From: Gemmatimonadota bacterium
Lineage (GTDB): Bacteria; 4572-55; J002
NCBI GenBank assembly: GCA_003697105.1
Contig: RFFQ01000146.1
Coordinates: 1-64,000 of the forward strand
DNA length: 64,000 nt
Direction: 5' to 3'
The position numbers were made by a program, and so were the translations under genes. The notes under the pieces were generated by a model that searched no databases, was not told the origin of the DNA, and saw nothing but the letters and a program-made list of their open reading frames with translations. This document shows positions 42,501 through 51,006 of the stretch, one piece after another; the first letter of the stretch is position 1; every line of letters begins with the position of its first letter.

Positions 42501-45443
42501 GACCAACTCCGTAAAACGAACGAGATGCTTGCCGCCCAACTCCAACGCTTACAAGAGGAAATAGAAGCCTCCGCCCCACCGGCTGAAACCGGAGCACCTG
42601 CGGCGGATCGCATTGCGGAACTTGAAGCCCAGCTTGCCACGCTAAAAACAGAACGTAATGAGTTACAAACCGTACTGGATCAGGTACAGTCCGATGCGGC
42701 GGAGCTTAAACAGGAATTCACAAGCCTACGCGAACAGCACCAGCATGACGCCGAGACCGTTAAAGCGCTGGAACAAGCAAATCGACAACTCCAAGAAGAA
42801 ATCGTTGCCTTGGAACAGGATGCGATTGACCCGCAGGAATTGAAACAAGCGGAAGAAACCATTGCCCAATTGACCCGTGAACGAGATCAATTGCAACTGG
42901 ATTTGCAGGTCGCAAATGAAAAACTGAAAACCTTACAAAATTCGATCCAAAATACGCCGGATCGATCCGCTGAAATTAGGGCATTGGAAAACGAAATTGA
43001 CATCCTCACAGAACGTTTAGAACACGCCACCGGTAAGGAAAACAAGCTGATCCAGAAAAACGTCAAGATGATGGACATCAACACCCGGTTGCTCAAACAG
43101 ATTTCCGAATTGCAGACCGAAGTAGAGAATGCCCAATCCCGGCTAAATGAAACAACTCAGCGTTATGAAAAGACCGAAATTCCCGCCTACAGGCTCAAAC
43201 TTGAAAATCTGAAACGGGAGTTGGAACAGCAGACGGCGGATTATGACCAATTACACGCTGAAGTGGAGCATCTTCGGGCAGAAAATCAGCAATTACACGA
43301 TCAGATTGCGCAACTGGAAGACCGAACCTCTGAACTCGACCTCAACCTGAAAAGTTATGAAACAGACCAACTGCGACCGTTGGAACAGGAGGCGAATACA
43401 CTCCGCCAACAATTGCACGAACGGGATCAGCAGATAAATGAACTCCAGAAAACCATTACCCGCTTGGAAACTCAATTGGACAACTTGAAGGCGGATTTGG
43501 CAGAGCAACAACGTCGCTATGAGGAAGTTGAAATCCCAAAACGAGAAGATGCCATCCGGGCATTGGAAGCCCAACAGCAAGAACAGACGGCGGCTCAGAC
43601 TGCACTGGAGGAACAACTCCAACGCACACAAGCCGAGCTAGATGACGCACGCCAACAATGGCGAGATATTGAGCACGATTATAAAACACTTCAAACGACG
43701 AACCAAGACCTCCAGCACCGAGTTGAAGACCTGCAACACCAATTGGAGACCATTCAACACGAACGAGACCAACTCCAACAAGAAATCACCGGTTTGCAGC
43801 AGAAATTAGAAGCAGAACAATTCCGACATCAGGAAGAACGAAAGTCGTTAAAAAGCGAAATTGAAACGTTAGCCACGGAAGCCGAACAGTACGCCCTCCA
43901 GACGGATGAACTGCGACAATTGCTCACCCAGCAACAAGCCACCGCCGAGAAACTGCGGGCAGAATATGACCACTTAGAAGAGCAATACGAACAGGTGCGC
44001 CTGCCAGAGCTAAACGAAAAAATTCAGACATTGCAAGAGAACGTCACTCATCTGGAAGCGCGACAGGTAGAACTGGAAAATCTGCTGGATAAAGCCGAAC
44101 GCGATTTAGCCTACCGTCAGGAACGGCTGAACCAATTACAGCAACGATATGATACGGAAACGGCATCCTTGCGGCGACAAATTGAGAACCTCTCCCAAGC
44201 GCTCGAGGCAAAATCCGACAATGAACAAAATCTATTGGAAAACAACACGGCGCTGACGCGTGCCAATACGGATTTGTTGCGACAGTTGTCGCAGTTAAAA
44301 GATGAACTGAATGAGGCTCAAAGACAACAAGCCCAATTTGAACAGATCGAACGCCTCCAGTTACAAAATGAAATCGATAAACTCAAGCGAACCTTAGCCA
44401 CCGAGGAACACCAGCGAGAACACTTGGAAAGCGAACTGGAAACGGCGACGCAGGCGCTGGAAGATGCGCATCAACGGGCAATAACTCTACAACAGGATTA
44501 TGAAGAAAATGTGATTGCCCCCCTCCAACAAGAGGTGGATGACTTGCGCCGGACCGTGAATGAAGCTAAAACACATGAAGAGATTTTACAACGCCGGTTG
44601 CGTGAAATGGAGCAGGAAAATCATCAATTGGTACGTGATCTGGAAGCATTGCGCGAAGAATATCAAACCGAACGCTTGCCCCAATTAGAGCGACAACTCA
44701 AAGACCAACAGGAAGAAACGGCGGCTAAAGCCAACCGCATTCGTGAACTGGAGACCCAACTCCACATTAAGGACCAAGAGATGGCGGCGTTGCGGACAGA
44801 ACTTCAGCAGATGCAAACACACTATGAACAGGAACGCTTGGCTCCGTTAGAGCAGCGTCTGGCACAACTGGAAACGCAACTGTTTGAAGCCGAAGGTAAC
44901 CTCAGTGATGCCCGGGCACATGCCACCTCCCTGCAAGACCAAATTGATGATTTACAGCAACAGTTGGAAGAACAACAAATTCGGTATGAAGTTCAGCAGA
45001 TTAAGCCGCTGCAACACCAGATCGACCTTCTTCAACAAAAAGTAACCGCCGCGGAACGTACCGAAAATCAATTGAAGGCAAAAGCGGAAGATGCTGAATC
45101 CGCCCACCAGTATGCGTTGCAACAGATTGAAGTTTTGCAGGATGAAATCGATCTCCTGCGGGAAAAAGCCGATCACGTTCGCCAACAGTACGAACACGAG
45201 CGCATTCCCGCCTTGCAACGAAAGATCGAGCGCCTCACCCAATCCAACCATGAAAAAAGTGAAAATATTGAACGGCTGAACCGGCTTCTTGCCGAAAAAT
45301 TGGAAGAAGAAGAAGAATTGCTCCGCCACAATACGGAAATGAGTGATAGCAATACCCGTTTGTTAAAGAAAATCAATGAGTTGCAGCGAGAAATTGTCTC
45401 ATTACGCCAACCGTTACCCAACGCTGATACGGAAGAGTCATGA
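39546..45443 (+). CDS. giant ATPase-TPR-coiled-coil protein
   Basis: I know of no named family with this architecture. Residues below are numbered from GTG 39501 (1980 aa); ATG 39546 gives 1965 aa and is preferred because YNPYLSEAVDTPSFFYGR directly follows it. An AAA/STAND-type ATPase comes first (about 30-300), with Walker A GQRKAGKTA and Walker B MVLLLDEFH. A winged-helix-like segment (about 300-395) and some eight TPR-like units (about 410-770) follow, then an acidic linker. The rest is about 1100 residues of coiled coil, of which 1222-1980 is a regular repeat of mostly 54 residues. No signal peptide or membrane helix is seen, so it is cytoplasmic. It overlaps the next gene by four nt (ATGA). 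A scaffolding or filament-forming role is inferred only from the architecture. Confidence 0.9.
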   Translation: MTTYNPYLSEAVDTPSFFYGRSETIRFILNQLQEPQAHPIILFGQRKAGKTAVFRHLLHLKPEGFVWVYFDLQGYVHAPLAETLFHLAEAIAHQLDIAIPTKKTFLKDDHFFETKFLNQIRSALKDRHPDQPPAMVLLLDEFHLPRGADVARDDTIVTFFPFLYQLLQKDAPLRLVLTFGPELAISYRNNPQAYQLLTQILSSPLLHEGVSHHVTSLSVEDALKLIKEPVGNQLVYNPEALDRILSLASTCPFLIRQLCGLIYEKKQPADSEPVAIYSTDVEAVKTEFIRRLHSHFDALWDDLPLVQKVIFWLIAKHRDSQGAVPRQKLVSLLERQHIKLPKGLFQNHELVAEENHVVRFRIGGFGDWLVDQDVENDLMIDFGHAENSNKDGSSAHFAGEFERALEYYREAVAINPYHLDAQLGIAEVLSQLGRTEESIEEYEKAYQLDPFFVADDLVNARLKYAGELEQAGDKNGAILQYSRILEISPNHMRAQELWAELVLEKGQNLCEQENWDDAIYWYQQLLNVAPALTVARCALAEVYLRKGEYEAAVNEYEKAHNIDRSESVAHGLAKARLKWGEELKEEGMTPEAIANYKRVLLTEPDEETRETTIANLVKLMLRRADQSAQAGDLLKAREEYRRVIEMDGNCLEAMIKEAGVVYAMGDYDEAIRLFEAACEINEDIAKPAMIATQLNYADRLATNGAWDTAMEVCDTVLALDPENVLAQDKRRQFEDRRNQTPPVADAGTTGEPVSTADPDPVTADSEQDTVDLDREYQQAMAYLENKQWDEALESLNHIFEQDPDYRDADQTPIPVWISRAFLARVGLAEDLLPQRIQQLEAELAALKDAHAVELETLRTAETEASWQLESLETERDQLQIELKTVQRQLADAEAKVKQMEAENLIRNAEVAAHSQDLSVHVTSADQTIDEMNDLIAQLNLEKQALKHEVAQLRDQLLEQADLFDHSEDTPQETLLAETEQLQHENDQLRKTNEMLAAQLQRLQEEIEASAPPAETGAPAADRIAELEAQLATLKTERNELQTVLDQVQSDAAELKQEFTSLREQHQHDAETVKALEQANRQLQEEIVALEQDAIDPQELKQAEETIAQLTRERDQLQLDLQVANEKLKTLQNSIQNTPDRSAEIRALENEIDILTERLEHATGKENKLIQKNVKMMDINTRLLKQISELQTEVENAQSRLNETTQRYEKTEIPAYRLKLENLKRELEQQTADYDQLHAEVEHLRAENQQLHDQIAQLEDRTSELDLNLKSYETDQLRPLEQEANTLRQQLHERDQQINELQKTITRLETQLDNLKADLAEQQRRYEEVEIPKREDAIRALEAQQQEQTAAQTALEEQLQRTQAELDDARQQWRDIEHDYKTLQTTNQDLQHRVEDLQHQLETIQHERDQLQQEITGLQQKLEAEQFRHQEERKSLKSEIETLATEAEQYALQTDELRQLLTQQQATAEKLRAEYDHLEEQYEQVRLPELNEKIQTLQENVTHLEARQVELENLLDKAERDLAYRQERLNQLQQRYDTETASLRRQIENLSQALEAKSDNEQNLLENNTALTRANTDLLRQLSQLKDELNEAQRQQAQFEQIERLQLQNEIDKLKRTLATEEHQREHLESELETATQALEDAHQRAITLQQDYEENVIAPLQQEVDDLRRTVNEAKTHEEILQRRLREMEQENHQLVRDLEALREEYQTERLPQLERQLKDQQEETAAKANRIRELETQLHIKDQEMAALRTELQQMQTHYEQERLAPLEQRLAQLETQLFEAEGNLSDARAHATSLQDQIDDLQQQLEEQQIRYEVQQIKPLQHQIDLLQQKVTAAERTENQLKAKAEDAESAHQYALQQIEVLQDEIDLLREKADHVRQQYEHERIPALQRKIERLTQSNHEKSENIERLNRLLAEKLEEEEELLRHNTEMSDSNTRLLKKINELQREIVSLRQPLPNADTEES
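43164..45440 (+). repeat. 54-residue coiled-coil repeat array
   Basis: Units begin with an aromatic residue, usually followed by an acidic one, then Ile/Leu and often Pro, then Leu (YEKTEIP, YETDQLRPL, YEEVEIP, YEQVRLPEL, YEENVIAPL, YQTERLPQL, YEQERLAPL, YEVQQIKPL, YEHERIPAL). Unit starts are at nt 43164, 43356, 43518, 43680, 43986, 44148, 44337, 44499, 44661, 44823, 44985 and 45189. Seven intervals are exactly 54 residues; the others are 64, 102 (splits as 47+55 at an FRHQEE start), 63 and 68. Counted by hand; the sums close exactly. Confidence 0.9.
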
Positions 45444-48400
45444 TGGACAAAAACCGGTACGAACAGGAGATTGAGGATTTACGGCGCGAGATTGATAGCC
45501 TAAATCGTGTTTTGCGGGAAAAATCCGCCTACGAAGACCGTCTGCAAACCAAAAATAAACGGTTGATGGAACGCAACAACCAACTGTTTAAGCAGGTTGC
45601 CGAATTGCAAGGAGACGTCGCCCGTCTGCACCAGCAGGTGTTCGCGCTCAATAAATCACCGGAAAGCTACCAAACGGCGGTCTTGCAGGCTGAATTAGAC
45701 CAGTTGCAATCGGTGGTGAACGAGTTGCAATCTCGTGAAACATCGCTCCTCGCCGAGAATCAGCGCTTAAAAACGGATTTGAATCATTGGCGATCTGCCA
45801 CGGCGCAGGATTCGCATGAGACGGTGCGTAAAACGGCTGAAATAGAGCAACTCAAACGGGCACGGCAAGAGGCCGAAGAACGCCTTTCCCGCAAAACCGC
45901 CGAATTTCTGGAACTGAGCGAACGCATTGGAGAACTGGATCGCATCTACGAAAAAACCATTGCGGAAGTCAAACGGTTACGCGAACAATTGACCGCGACG
46001 AAAGCGGAAAATCAGGACAAAACAGCCCGGCTGGCAAAGCTCCATGCTGAACAAGAAGACTTACAAGCACAATTGGTATCCCAGCAGTCCCGTGCGGCGG
46101 AGATGCAGGCGCAGTTGGCAGAGACTCGCTCTAAATTGAATCTGGCAGAGAAAAATATCCAACAGTTGACCGAAACTCTGCAAAAATATGAGCATCACCA
46201 AATACCGGTATTGCGCTCCCAACTGGATGATCTGAACCGCCAAATATCTGAAAAAGATAAAGAAATAAATATCTTACGCAAAAAAAATGAAGCCTTGGGG
46301 TCGGCAACCTCCGGTGCGGAGGCCTCCGCGGATGATGATGACACACGCCACCGGGAACTTCAACAGGAGGTGGAGCGTCTCAACAACGTGATCTCCCAAA
46401 AAGAGCGGGAACTGGAAATTTTAGCGCAGGATAAGCAAAAACTGGTCGATCAACAACTTCATTTTCAGCAAAGTTTGCAAGCGGAACTTGCCGCGAAAAT
46501 TGAACTGGAATTTCAACAGCGTGAACTCAACACCAAACTGGCCGCCGCCCAGCAAGAAATCGAGACGTTAAGAGCAGAACTTGCCGCTCGACCCGAACTG
46601 GCTACTGGCACGGATGGGCTTGAAACCGACCTCCAAAACTTGCAGGCACTGCTGGAGGAGCGGGATGCGACCATCGCCTCATTGAATGCCCAACTTTCTG
46701 AGATGGCAGACCCACTCGTCGCGGCTAAAGCTGAAAGTTTGCAACAGGAGTTGGATACCGCCCGGCGAAAAATTTCCGATTTGCGCACGGAAAATTCGTC
46801 TTTACAGCAGCAGTTGAACGACTTGAAAACCGCATTGGAGCATCGTCACTCCATCGAAGCAGAGATTACCAGTCTATCTGCCACCATTGACCGGCTTAAC
46901 CAATCGTTGGAAGCATCTGCGGCGGAAAAAGCCGATTTGAAGCGTGCCTATGATTCTCTGCGGCACGAGTGGGCAACACTTTACGAGCGTTTAAACCAAC
47001 CCGAACCTGTGTCTTCCAAAAAGAAATATCCGGCGTTTTGGTTGTGGTCGGTCTTCTTTTTACTTCTGGCGGTGCTGTTGCTCTTTTTACCGGAAACCCT
47101 TGACCAAACCAAATCGGTGTTTCCCCTCTCCAACCCACCGGTTATAACCCGTTTGGGTGCTCCTGACTCGATGACCTCCAATGTCACCCCGGCACCTCCG
47201 GTTCCGAGTGCAGATTCAACAACGGTAATCGCGGAAATGCCGCCGGAAAGCTCATCTCCGGCAGCTATAACCCCCGGCATCACTCCGGCTTCTGATTCAA
47301 CAACGGTAATCGCGGAAATGCCGCCGGAAAGCTCATCTCCGGCAGCTATAACCCCGCCTGCATCCGCACCGGAATCTGGAACGGTGGGTGCTGAACCGGC
47401 GCCGGAAACCGCTCCCCGCATGACGGTAGAACCCGAAACGACACCGGTTGCCGGCACGCCCGCTTCCGCATCATCCCCGACGTTTACCTTACCGGCTACC
47501 GTTGATTTGAGTGTGGATGTCAGTGGTGGAGAAGCTCCCTTAAAAACCACGTTCCACGCCCCGTTGCCAGAACCCACACCGGATAATCTCAACTTTTTGT
47601 GGGATTTTGGGGATGGGGTAACCAGCCGTCAGGCATCCCCCACCCATACCTATGTCCAGCCGGGTATTTACACCACCCGTCTGAACTTGCAATACGGTCA
47701 GGATTCCAAAACGGTTGGACAAGTCACGATTCAAGTGGATGCCCCCCCGCCCCCGCCAATTGCAGAAGCCTCGCTCGGCGAAGGGGATGCTAACCAAGGA
47801 AAACTCAAAACTGCTCCGCTGGCAACCCCAACCCCTAAACCCCGGTTGCAAGTCTCTACTACCGAAGGACGCGCCCCATTGGAAGTCCGTTTTTCATTAA
47901 GCGGGCTTGAAGGGATGCCGCATCTCTCCTATTTGTGGGATTTTGGGGATGGCAGTACCAGCAGTACCCAAGCGAATCCAACCCATATCTACCAAATGGC
48001 AGGAAATTATCGGGCTGTGGGTGTTGTCAAGCAGGGGAATCAAATTGTGGCGGAAGTCTCGCAGACGATTCGCGTGGTGCCGGATCAGCGCAATGTACGG
48101 ATTCAACAGTTGCATGCCATAGAAGAGATGGTTTTGATTCCGGCTGGAAATTTCCACATGGGTGATTTTCGAGGTGAACCGGATGCACAACCGCAAATTA
48201 TTGTCTTCTTAGATACCTATTATATTGATAAATACGAAGTTACCAATGCCCAATATGCGGAGTTTCTGAATCGTATCAATTATACACCAACAGATGATAA
48301 ATTCATTGAAATTTCGCACCCGGATTGTAAAATTTACTACGACTCGGATCAGGGATTTAAAGTTGAACCGGGTTATGAGTATTATCCCGTGGTTTGTGTC

Positions 48401-48841
48401 AGTTGGTACGGGGCAGATGCGTATGCCAAGGCACTGAATAAGCGATTACCCACCGAAGCGGAGTGGGAAAAAGCGGCACGGGGCGAACAAGATGTGCGCA
48501 GTTACCCTTGGGGAAATCAGTGGATCCCCAATATTGCCAACACCCGGGAACTCTCTTTGGGCAGTGGACCAACCAAAGTGGGGCGATTTCCTGCCGGTGA
48601 AAGCCCTTACGGGGTGGTTGATCTCATCGGGAATGTCTCTGAATGGTGTGCCGATTGGTATCAAGAAGATTTTTATCAGCGGCATTCTGGTAAGAATCCG
48701 GCGGGTCCCGTTTCGGGTACGATGCGCGTTTATCGCGGCGGGTCTTACAGCGATCTGGGTGCGCATGCCCGCGTGTTTGATCGCGCCGCGGCAAGCCCAG
48801 ATGCCAAGCATCCAACCCGAGGGTTTCGCTGTGCCCGGTAG
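45440..48841 (+). CDS. coiled-coil / transmembrane / PKD / FGE-fold protein
   Basis: A 1133-residue membrane-spanning protein. The cytoplasmic part (about 1-520) is coiled coil. A single transmembrane helix (about 532-553, FWLWSVFFLLLAVLLLFL) follows, then a Pro/Ser/Thr-rich linker with a duplicated 27-residue segment. Two PKD domains come next (cores FLWDFGDG near 720 and YLWDFGDG near 832), then a C-terminal formylglycine-generating-enzyme/SUMF1-like domain (about 897-1133; VLIPAGNFHMGD, RLPTEAEWEKAARG, GNVSEWCADWY, GFRCAR). The FGE catalytic cysteine motif is absent (GGSYSDLGAHARVF), so this domain is probably non-catalytic. Orientation N-in/C-out follows from KKK before the helix. The N-terminus aligns with the C-terminal cap of the preceding protein. 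The ATGA overlap indicates a stoichiometric partner. Confidence 0.9.
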   Translation: MMDKNRYEQEIEDLRREIDSLNRVLREKSAYEDRLQTKNKRLMERNNQLFKQVAELQGDVARLHQQVFALNKSPESYQTAVLQAELDQLQSVVNELQSRETSLLAENQRLKTDLNHWRSATAQDSHETVRKTAEIEQLKRARQEAEERLSRKTAEFLELSERIGELDRIYEKTIAEVKRLREQLTATKAENQDKTARLAKLHAEQEDLQAQLVSQQSRAAEMQAQLAETRSKLNLAEKNIQQLTETLQKYEHHQIPVLRSQLDDLNRQISEKDKEINILRKKNEALGSATSGAEASADDDDTRHRELQQEVERLNNVISQKERELEILAQDKQKLVDQQLHFQQSLQAELAAKIELEFQQRELNTKLAAAQQEIETLRAELAARPELATGTDGLETDLQNLQALLEERDATIASLNAQLSEMADPLVAAKAESLQQELDTARRKISDLRTENSSLQQQLNDLKTALEHRHSIEAEITSLSATIDRLNQSLEASAAEKADLKRAYDSLRHEWATLYERLNQPEPVSSKKKYPAFWLWSVFFLLLAVLLLFLPETLDQTKSVFPLSNPPVITRLGAPDSMTSNVTPAPPVPSADSTTVIAEMPPESSSPAAITPGITPASDSTTVIAEMPPESSSPAAITPPASAPESGTVGAEPAPETAPRMTVEPETTPVAGTPASASSPTFTLPATVDLSVDVSGGEAPLKTTFHAPLPEPTPDNLNFLWDFGDGVTSRQASPTHTYVQPGIYTTRLNLQYGQDSKTVGQVTIQVDAPPPPPIAEASLGEGDANQGKLKTAPLATPTPKPRLQVSTTEGRAPLEVRFSLSGLEGMPHLSYLWDFGDGSTSSTQANPTHIYQMAGNYRAVGVVKQGNQIVAEVSQTIRVVPDQRNVRIQQLHAIEEMVLIPAGNFHMGDFRGEPDAQPQIIVFLDTYYIDKYEVTNAQYAEFLNRINYTPTDDKFIEISHPDCKIYYDSDQGFKVEPGYEYYPVVCVSWYGADAYAKALNKRLPTEAEWEKAARGEQDVRSYPWGNQWIPNIANTRELSLGSGPTKVGRFPAGESPYGVVDLIGNVSEWCADWYQEDFYQRHSGKNPAGPVSGTMRVYRGGSYSDLGAHARVFDRAAASPDAKHPTRGFRCAR
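47213..47355 (+). repeat. 62-bp perfect direct repeat within the Pro-rich linker
   Basis: The 62-nt sequence starting GATTCAACAACGGTAATCGC occurs at 47213-47274 and again at 47294-47355, a period of 81 nt (27 codons). It duplicates the segment STTVIAEMPPESSSPAAIT in the periplasmic linker. Perfect identity, including third codon positions, implies a recent in-frame duplication. Confidence 0.95.
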
Positions 48842-48930
48842 CCTTTCGTGATTTAGGGCGAACGGGGTTAGCTGGGTGCATCCATTCTTCCTTTTTTGTC
48901 TTCACTTCACCCGCTCGTTAAAGAGGTAGC

Positions 48931-51006
48931 ATGACGGCAGTAACCACACCTAAATATACGGATTTGCACGATCCGAGTCTCTATTTCAATCGCGAACTCA
49001 GTTGGATTCAGTTTAACGAGCGCGTACTCCGGGAAGCTCTAGACCCCGATAATTGGCCCCTATTGGAGCGACTCAAATTTCTCTCCATTTTTAGCACCAA
49101 TTTGGATGAATTTTTTATGATTCGGGTTGCCGGTCTTAAACAGCAGATCGGTGCGGAGATTCACAAAAAATCTCCGGATGGCCTCACGCCAGAAGAGCAA
49201 CTCAAATTAATTTCAGAGCAAGTTCACCGGCAAGTTGACGCCCAGATAACGTGCTTCATGGAGGATATCTTGCCCAAACTGGAAACTGCCGGTATTTATT
49301 TTCATCACTACCGTGACTTAAATCCGGCGCATCGGAAATTCTTAGATAAACTCTTTAAAAAAGATATTTTTCCGGTATTGACTCCGTTGGGCTTTGACCC
49401 CGGACGACCGTTTCCCCATTTGCTGAATATCAGTATTTACATTGCTTTTTTTGTTAGAGATGCGAATCAGCACGAGGAAGAACCCAAATTTGCCATTGTA
49501 CAAATGCCCTCTACATTGCCTCGCTTAATTCCCCTCCCGTACAAGCGAGGCACACATTTTGCCCTGTTGGAAGATGTTATCAGTGCAAATGCGCATCGCC
49601 TTTTTTTGGGATATGATGTCCTCGAATGCTATCCTTTTCAGGTCACCCGAGATGCGGACTTGGAAATTGCCGAAGATGAAGCGGATGACCTGCTGGAAAC
49701 GGTAGAACGCGAGGTCAATAAGCGGCGGTGGGGTAAAGCTGTTCGTCTGGCGATTGATCACTGTATGCCGGATAAGATTCGGGGTATCCTCGCGGACTCC
49801 CTCAATTTGCACCCGCAGGATGTGTACGAAGTGAAGGGTCCCTTGAATCTCTCTGATTTTATGCAACTGTATAAACTGGATCGACCGGATTTGAAAGATA
49901 AGCCGTTCACGCCCCGTTCCGTCCCCGATGTGCAAGGTTATAATACCATTTTTGATGCGATTCAGGAGAAAGATATTCTCCTTCACCACCCGTATGAATC
50001 TTTTAATAGTGTCATTGATTTTGTGCGAACCGCCGCAGAAGACCCCAACGTACTTGCCATTAAAATGACGCTTTACCGCACGGGAGTGGACTCGCCGATT
50101 CTGCGGGCACTCTCTACCGCCGTGGAAAATGGAAAACAAGTAGCGGTTCTGGTGGAGTTGAAAGCGCGGTTTGATGAAGAAAATAACATCGTTTGGGCAC
50201 GGTTACTGGCAAAATCCGGGGTTCATGTGGTGTATGGCTTGTTAGGCTTAAAGACCCACTGTAAAGTTGCTTTAGTTGTCCGGCGTGAGGGTAATCTCAT
50301 CCGGCGGTATGTTCACTTGGCTACCGGCAATTACAATCCCACAACGGCTAAAATCTACACCGACTTGGGCTTGATGACGTGTCACCCAGATTTTGGCGAA
50401 GATGTATCCCACCTGTTTAATTATCTGACGGGTTATTCTCGCCGCCAAAAATGGCGAAAATTACTGGTTTCACCCCTCAATTTACGGCAAGAATTGATTC
50501 GCTTGGTGCGGGATGAGATCATTATCCATGAAAAAAGCGGCAACGGCTGGATTATCCTCAAAATGAATTCCTTGCTCGATGCCGAAATGATCCGCTATTT
50601 GTACCAAGCGTCACAAGCCGGTGTCCGGGTTGATCTGCTGATCCGGGGGATTTGCTCGTTGCGTCCCGGCGTGCCGGGGATTAGCGATAACATTCGGGTC
50701 AAGAGTATTGTGGGGCGGTTTTTGGAACACAGCCGGATTTTTTACTTTCGGAATGGTGGTGATGAACGTGTCTATTTAGGCAGTGCGGATTGGATGCCCC
50801 GCAACCTCGACCGGCGCGTAGAAACCGTTTTCCCTGTGGAAGACCCGCGCTTGAAGCGTCGCATCACGGATGAGATTTTGATAACCACCTTGAAAGACAA
50901 TGTGAAATCATACGAACTAAAAAGTGATGGTACGTATGAAAAGATTCCGCACTCCCCTGAAAATGCAGTGAATTGCCAAGAAATATTTCTCAATGAATAC
51001 GACTAA
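48931..51006 (+). CDS. ppk: polyphosphate kinase 1
   Basis: Reversibly polymerises the terminal phosphate of ATP into polyphosphate at the inner membrane. Recognised from the N-terminal YFNRELSWIQFNERVL, the catalytic histidine region GLKTHCKVALVVR, HLATGNYNPTTAKIYTDLGL and C-terminal GSADWMPRNLDRRVE. 691 residues, normal. AGAGG lies four nt before the ATG. It follows the giant operon by 90 nt and overlaps the hybrid kinase gene by 14 nt, suggesting coexpression with that sensor. No exopolyphosphatase is adjacent. Confidence 0.97.
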   Translation: MTAVTTPKYTDLHDPSLYFNRELSWIQFNERVLREALDPDNWPLLERLKFLSIFSTNLDEFFMIRVAGLKQQIGAEIHKKSPDGLTPEEQLKLISEQVHRQVDAQITCFMEDILPKLETAGIYFHHYRDLNPAHRKFLDKLFKKDIFPVLTPLGFDPGRPFPHLLNISIYIAFFVRDANQHEEEPKFAIVQMPSTLPRLIPLPYKRGTHFALLEDVISANAHRLFLGYDVLECYPFQVTRDADLEIAEDEADDLLETVEREVNKRRWGKAVRLAIDHCMPDKIRGILADSLNLHPQDVYEVKGPLNLSDFMQLYKLDRPDLKDKPFTPRSVPDVQGYNTIFDAIQEKDILLHHPYESFNSVIDFVRTAAEDPNVLAIKMTLYRTGVDSPILRALSTAVENGKQVAVLVELKARFDEENNIVWARLLAKSGVHVVYGLLGLKTHCKVALVVRREGNLIRRYVHLATGNYNPTTAKIYTDLGLMTCHPDFGEDVSHLFNYLTGYSRRQKWRKLLVSPLNLRQELIRLVRDEIIIHEKSGNGWIILKMNSLLDAEMIRYLYQASQAGVRVDLLIRGICSLRPGVPGISDNIRVKSIVGRFLEHSRIFYFRNGGDERVYLGSADWMPRNLDRRVETVFPVEDPRLKRRITDEILITTLKDNVKSYELKSDGTYEKIPHSPENAVNCQEIFLNEYD

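Noticed and set aside
42092-42640. 182-residue minus-strand Ser/Cys/Trp-rich ORF, and similar ORFs opposite the coiled coil
   Set aside because: Antisense of Glu/Gln/Leu-rich codons automatically gives Ser/Cys/Phe-rich open frames; no domain or ribosome binding site.
46981-47592. 203-residue minus-strand ORF rich in Gly/Ser/Val
   Set aside because: It is the antisense shadow of the Pro/Thr/Ser-rich linker of the coiled-coil/PKD/FGE gene; its repeats simply mirror the 62-bp duplication and it has no start signals.
49525-50139. 204-residue minus-strand ORF opposite ppk
   Set aside because: Shadow of the highly conserved polyphosphate kinase; composition and lack of motifs argue against a gene.
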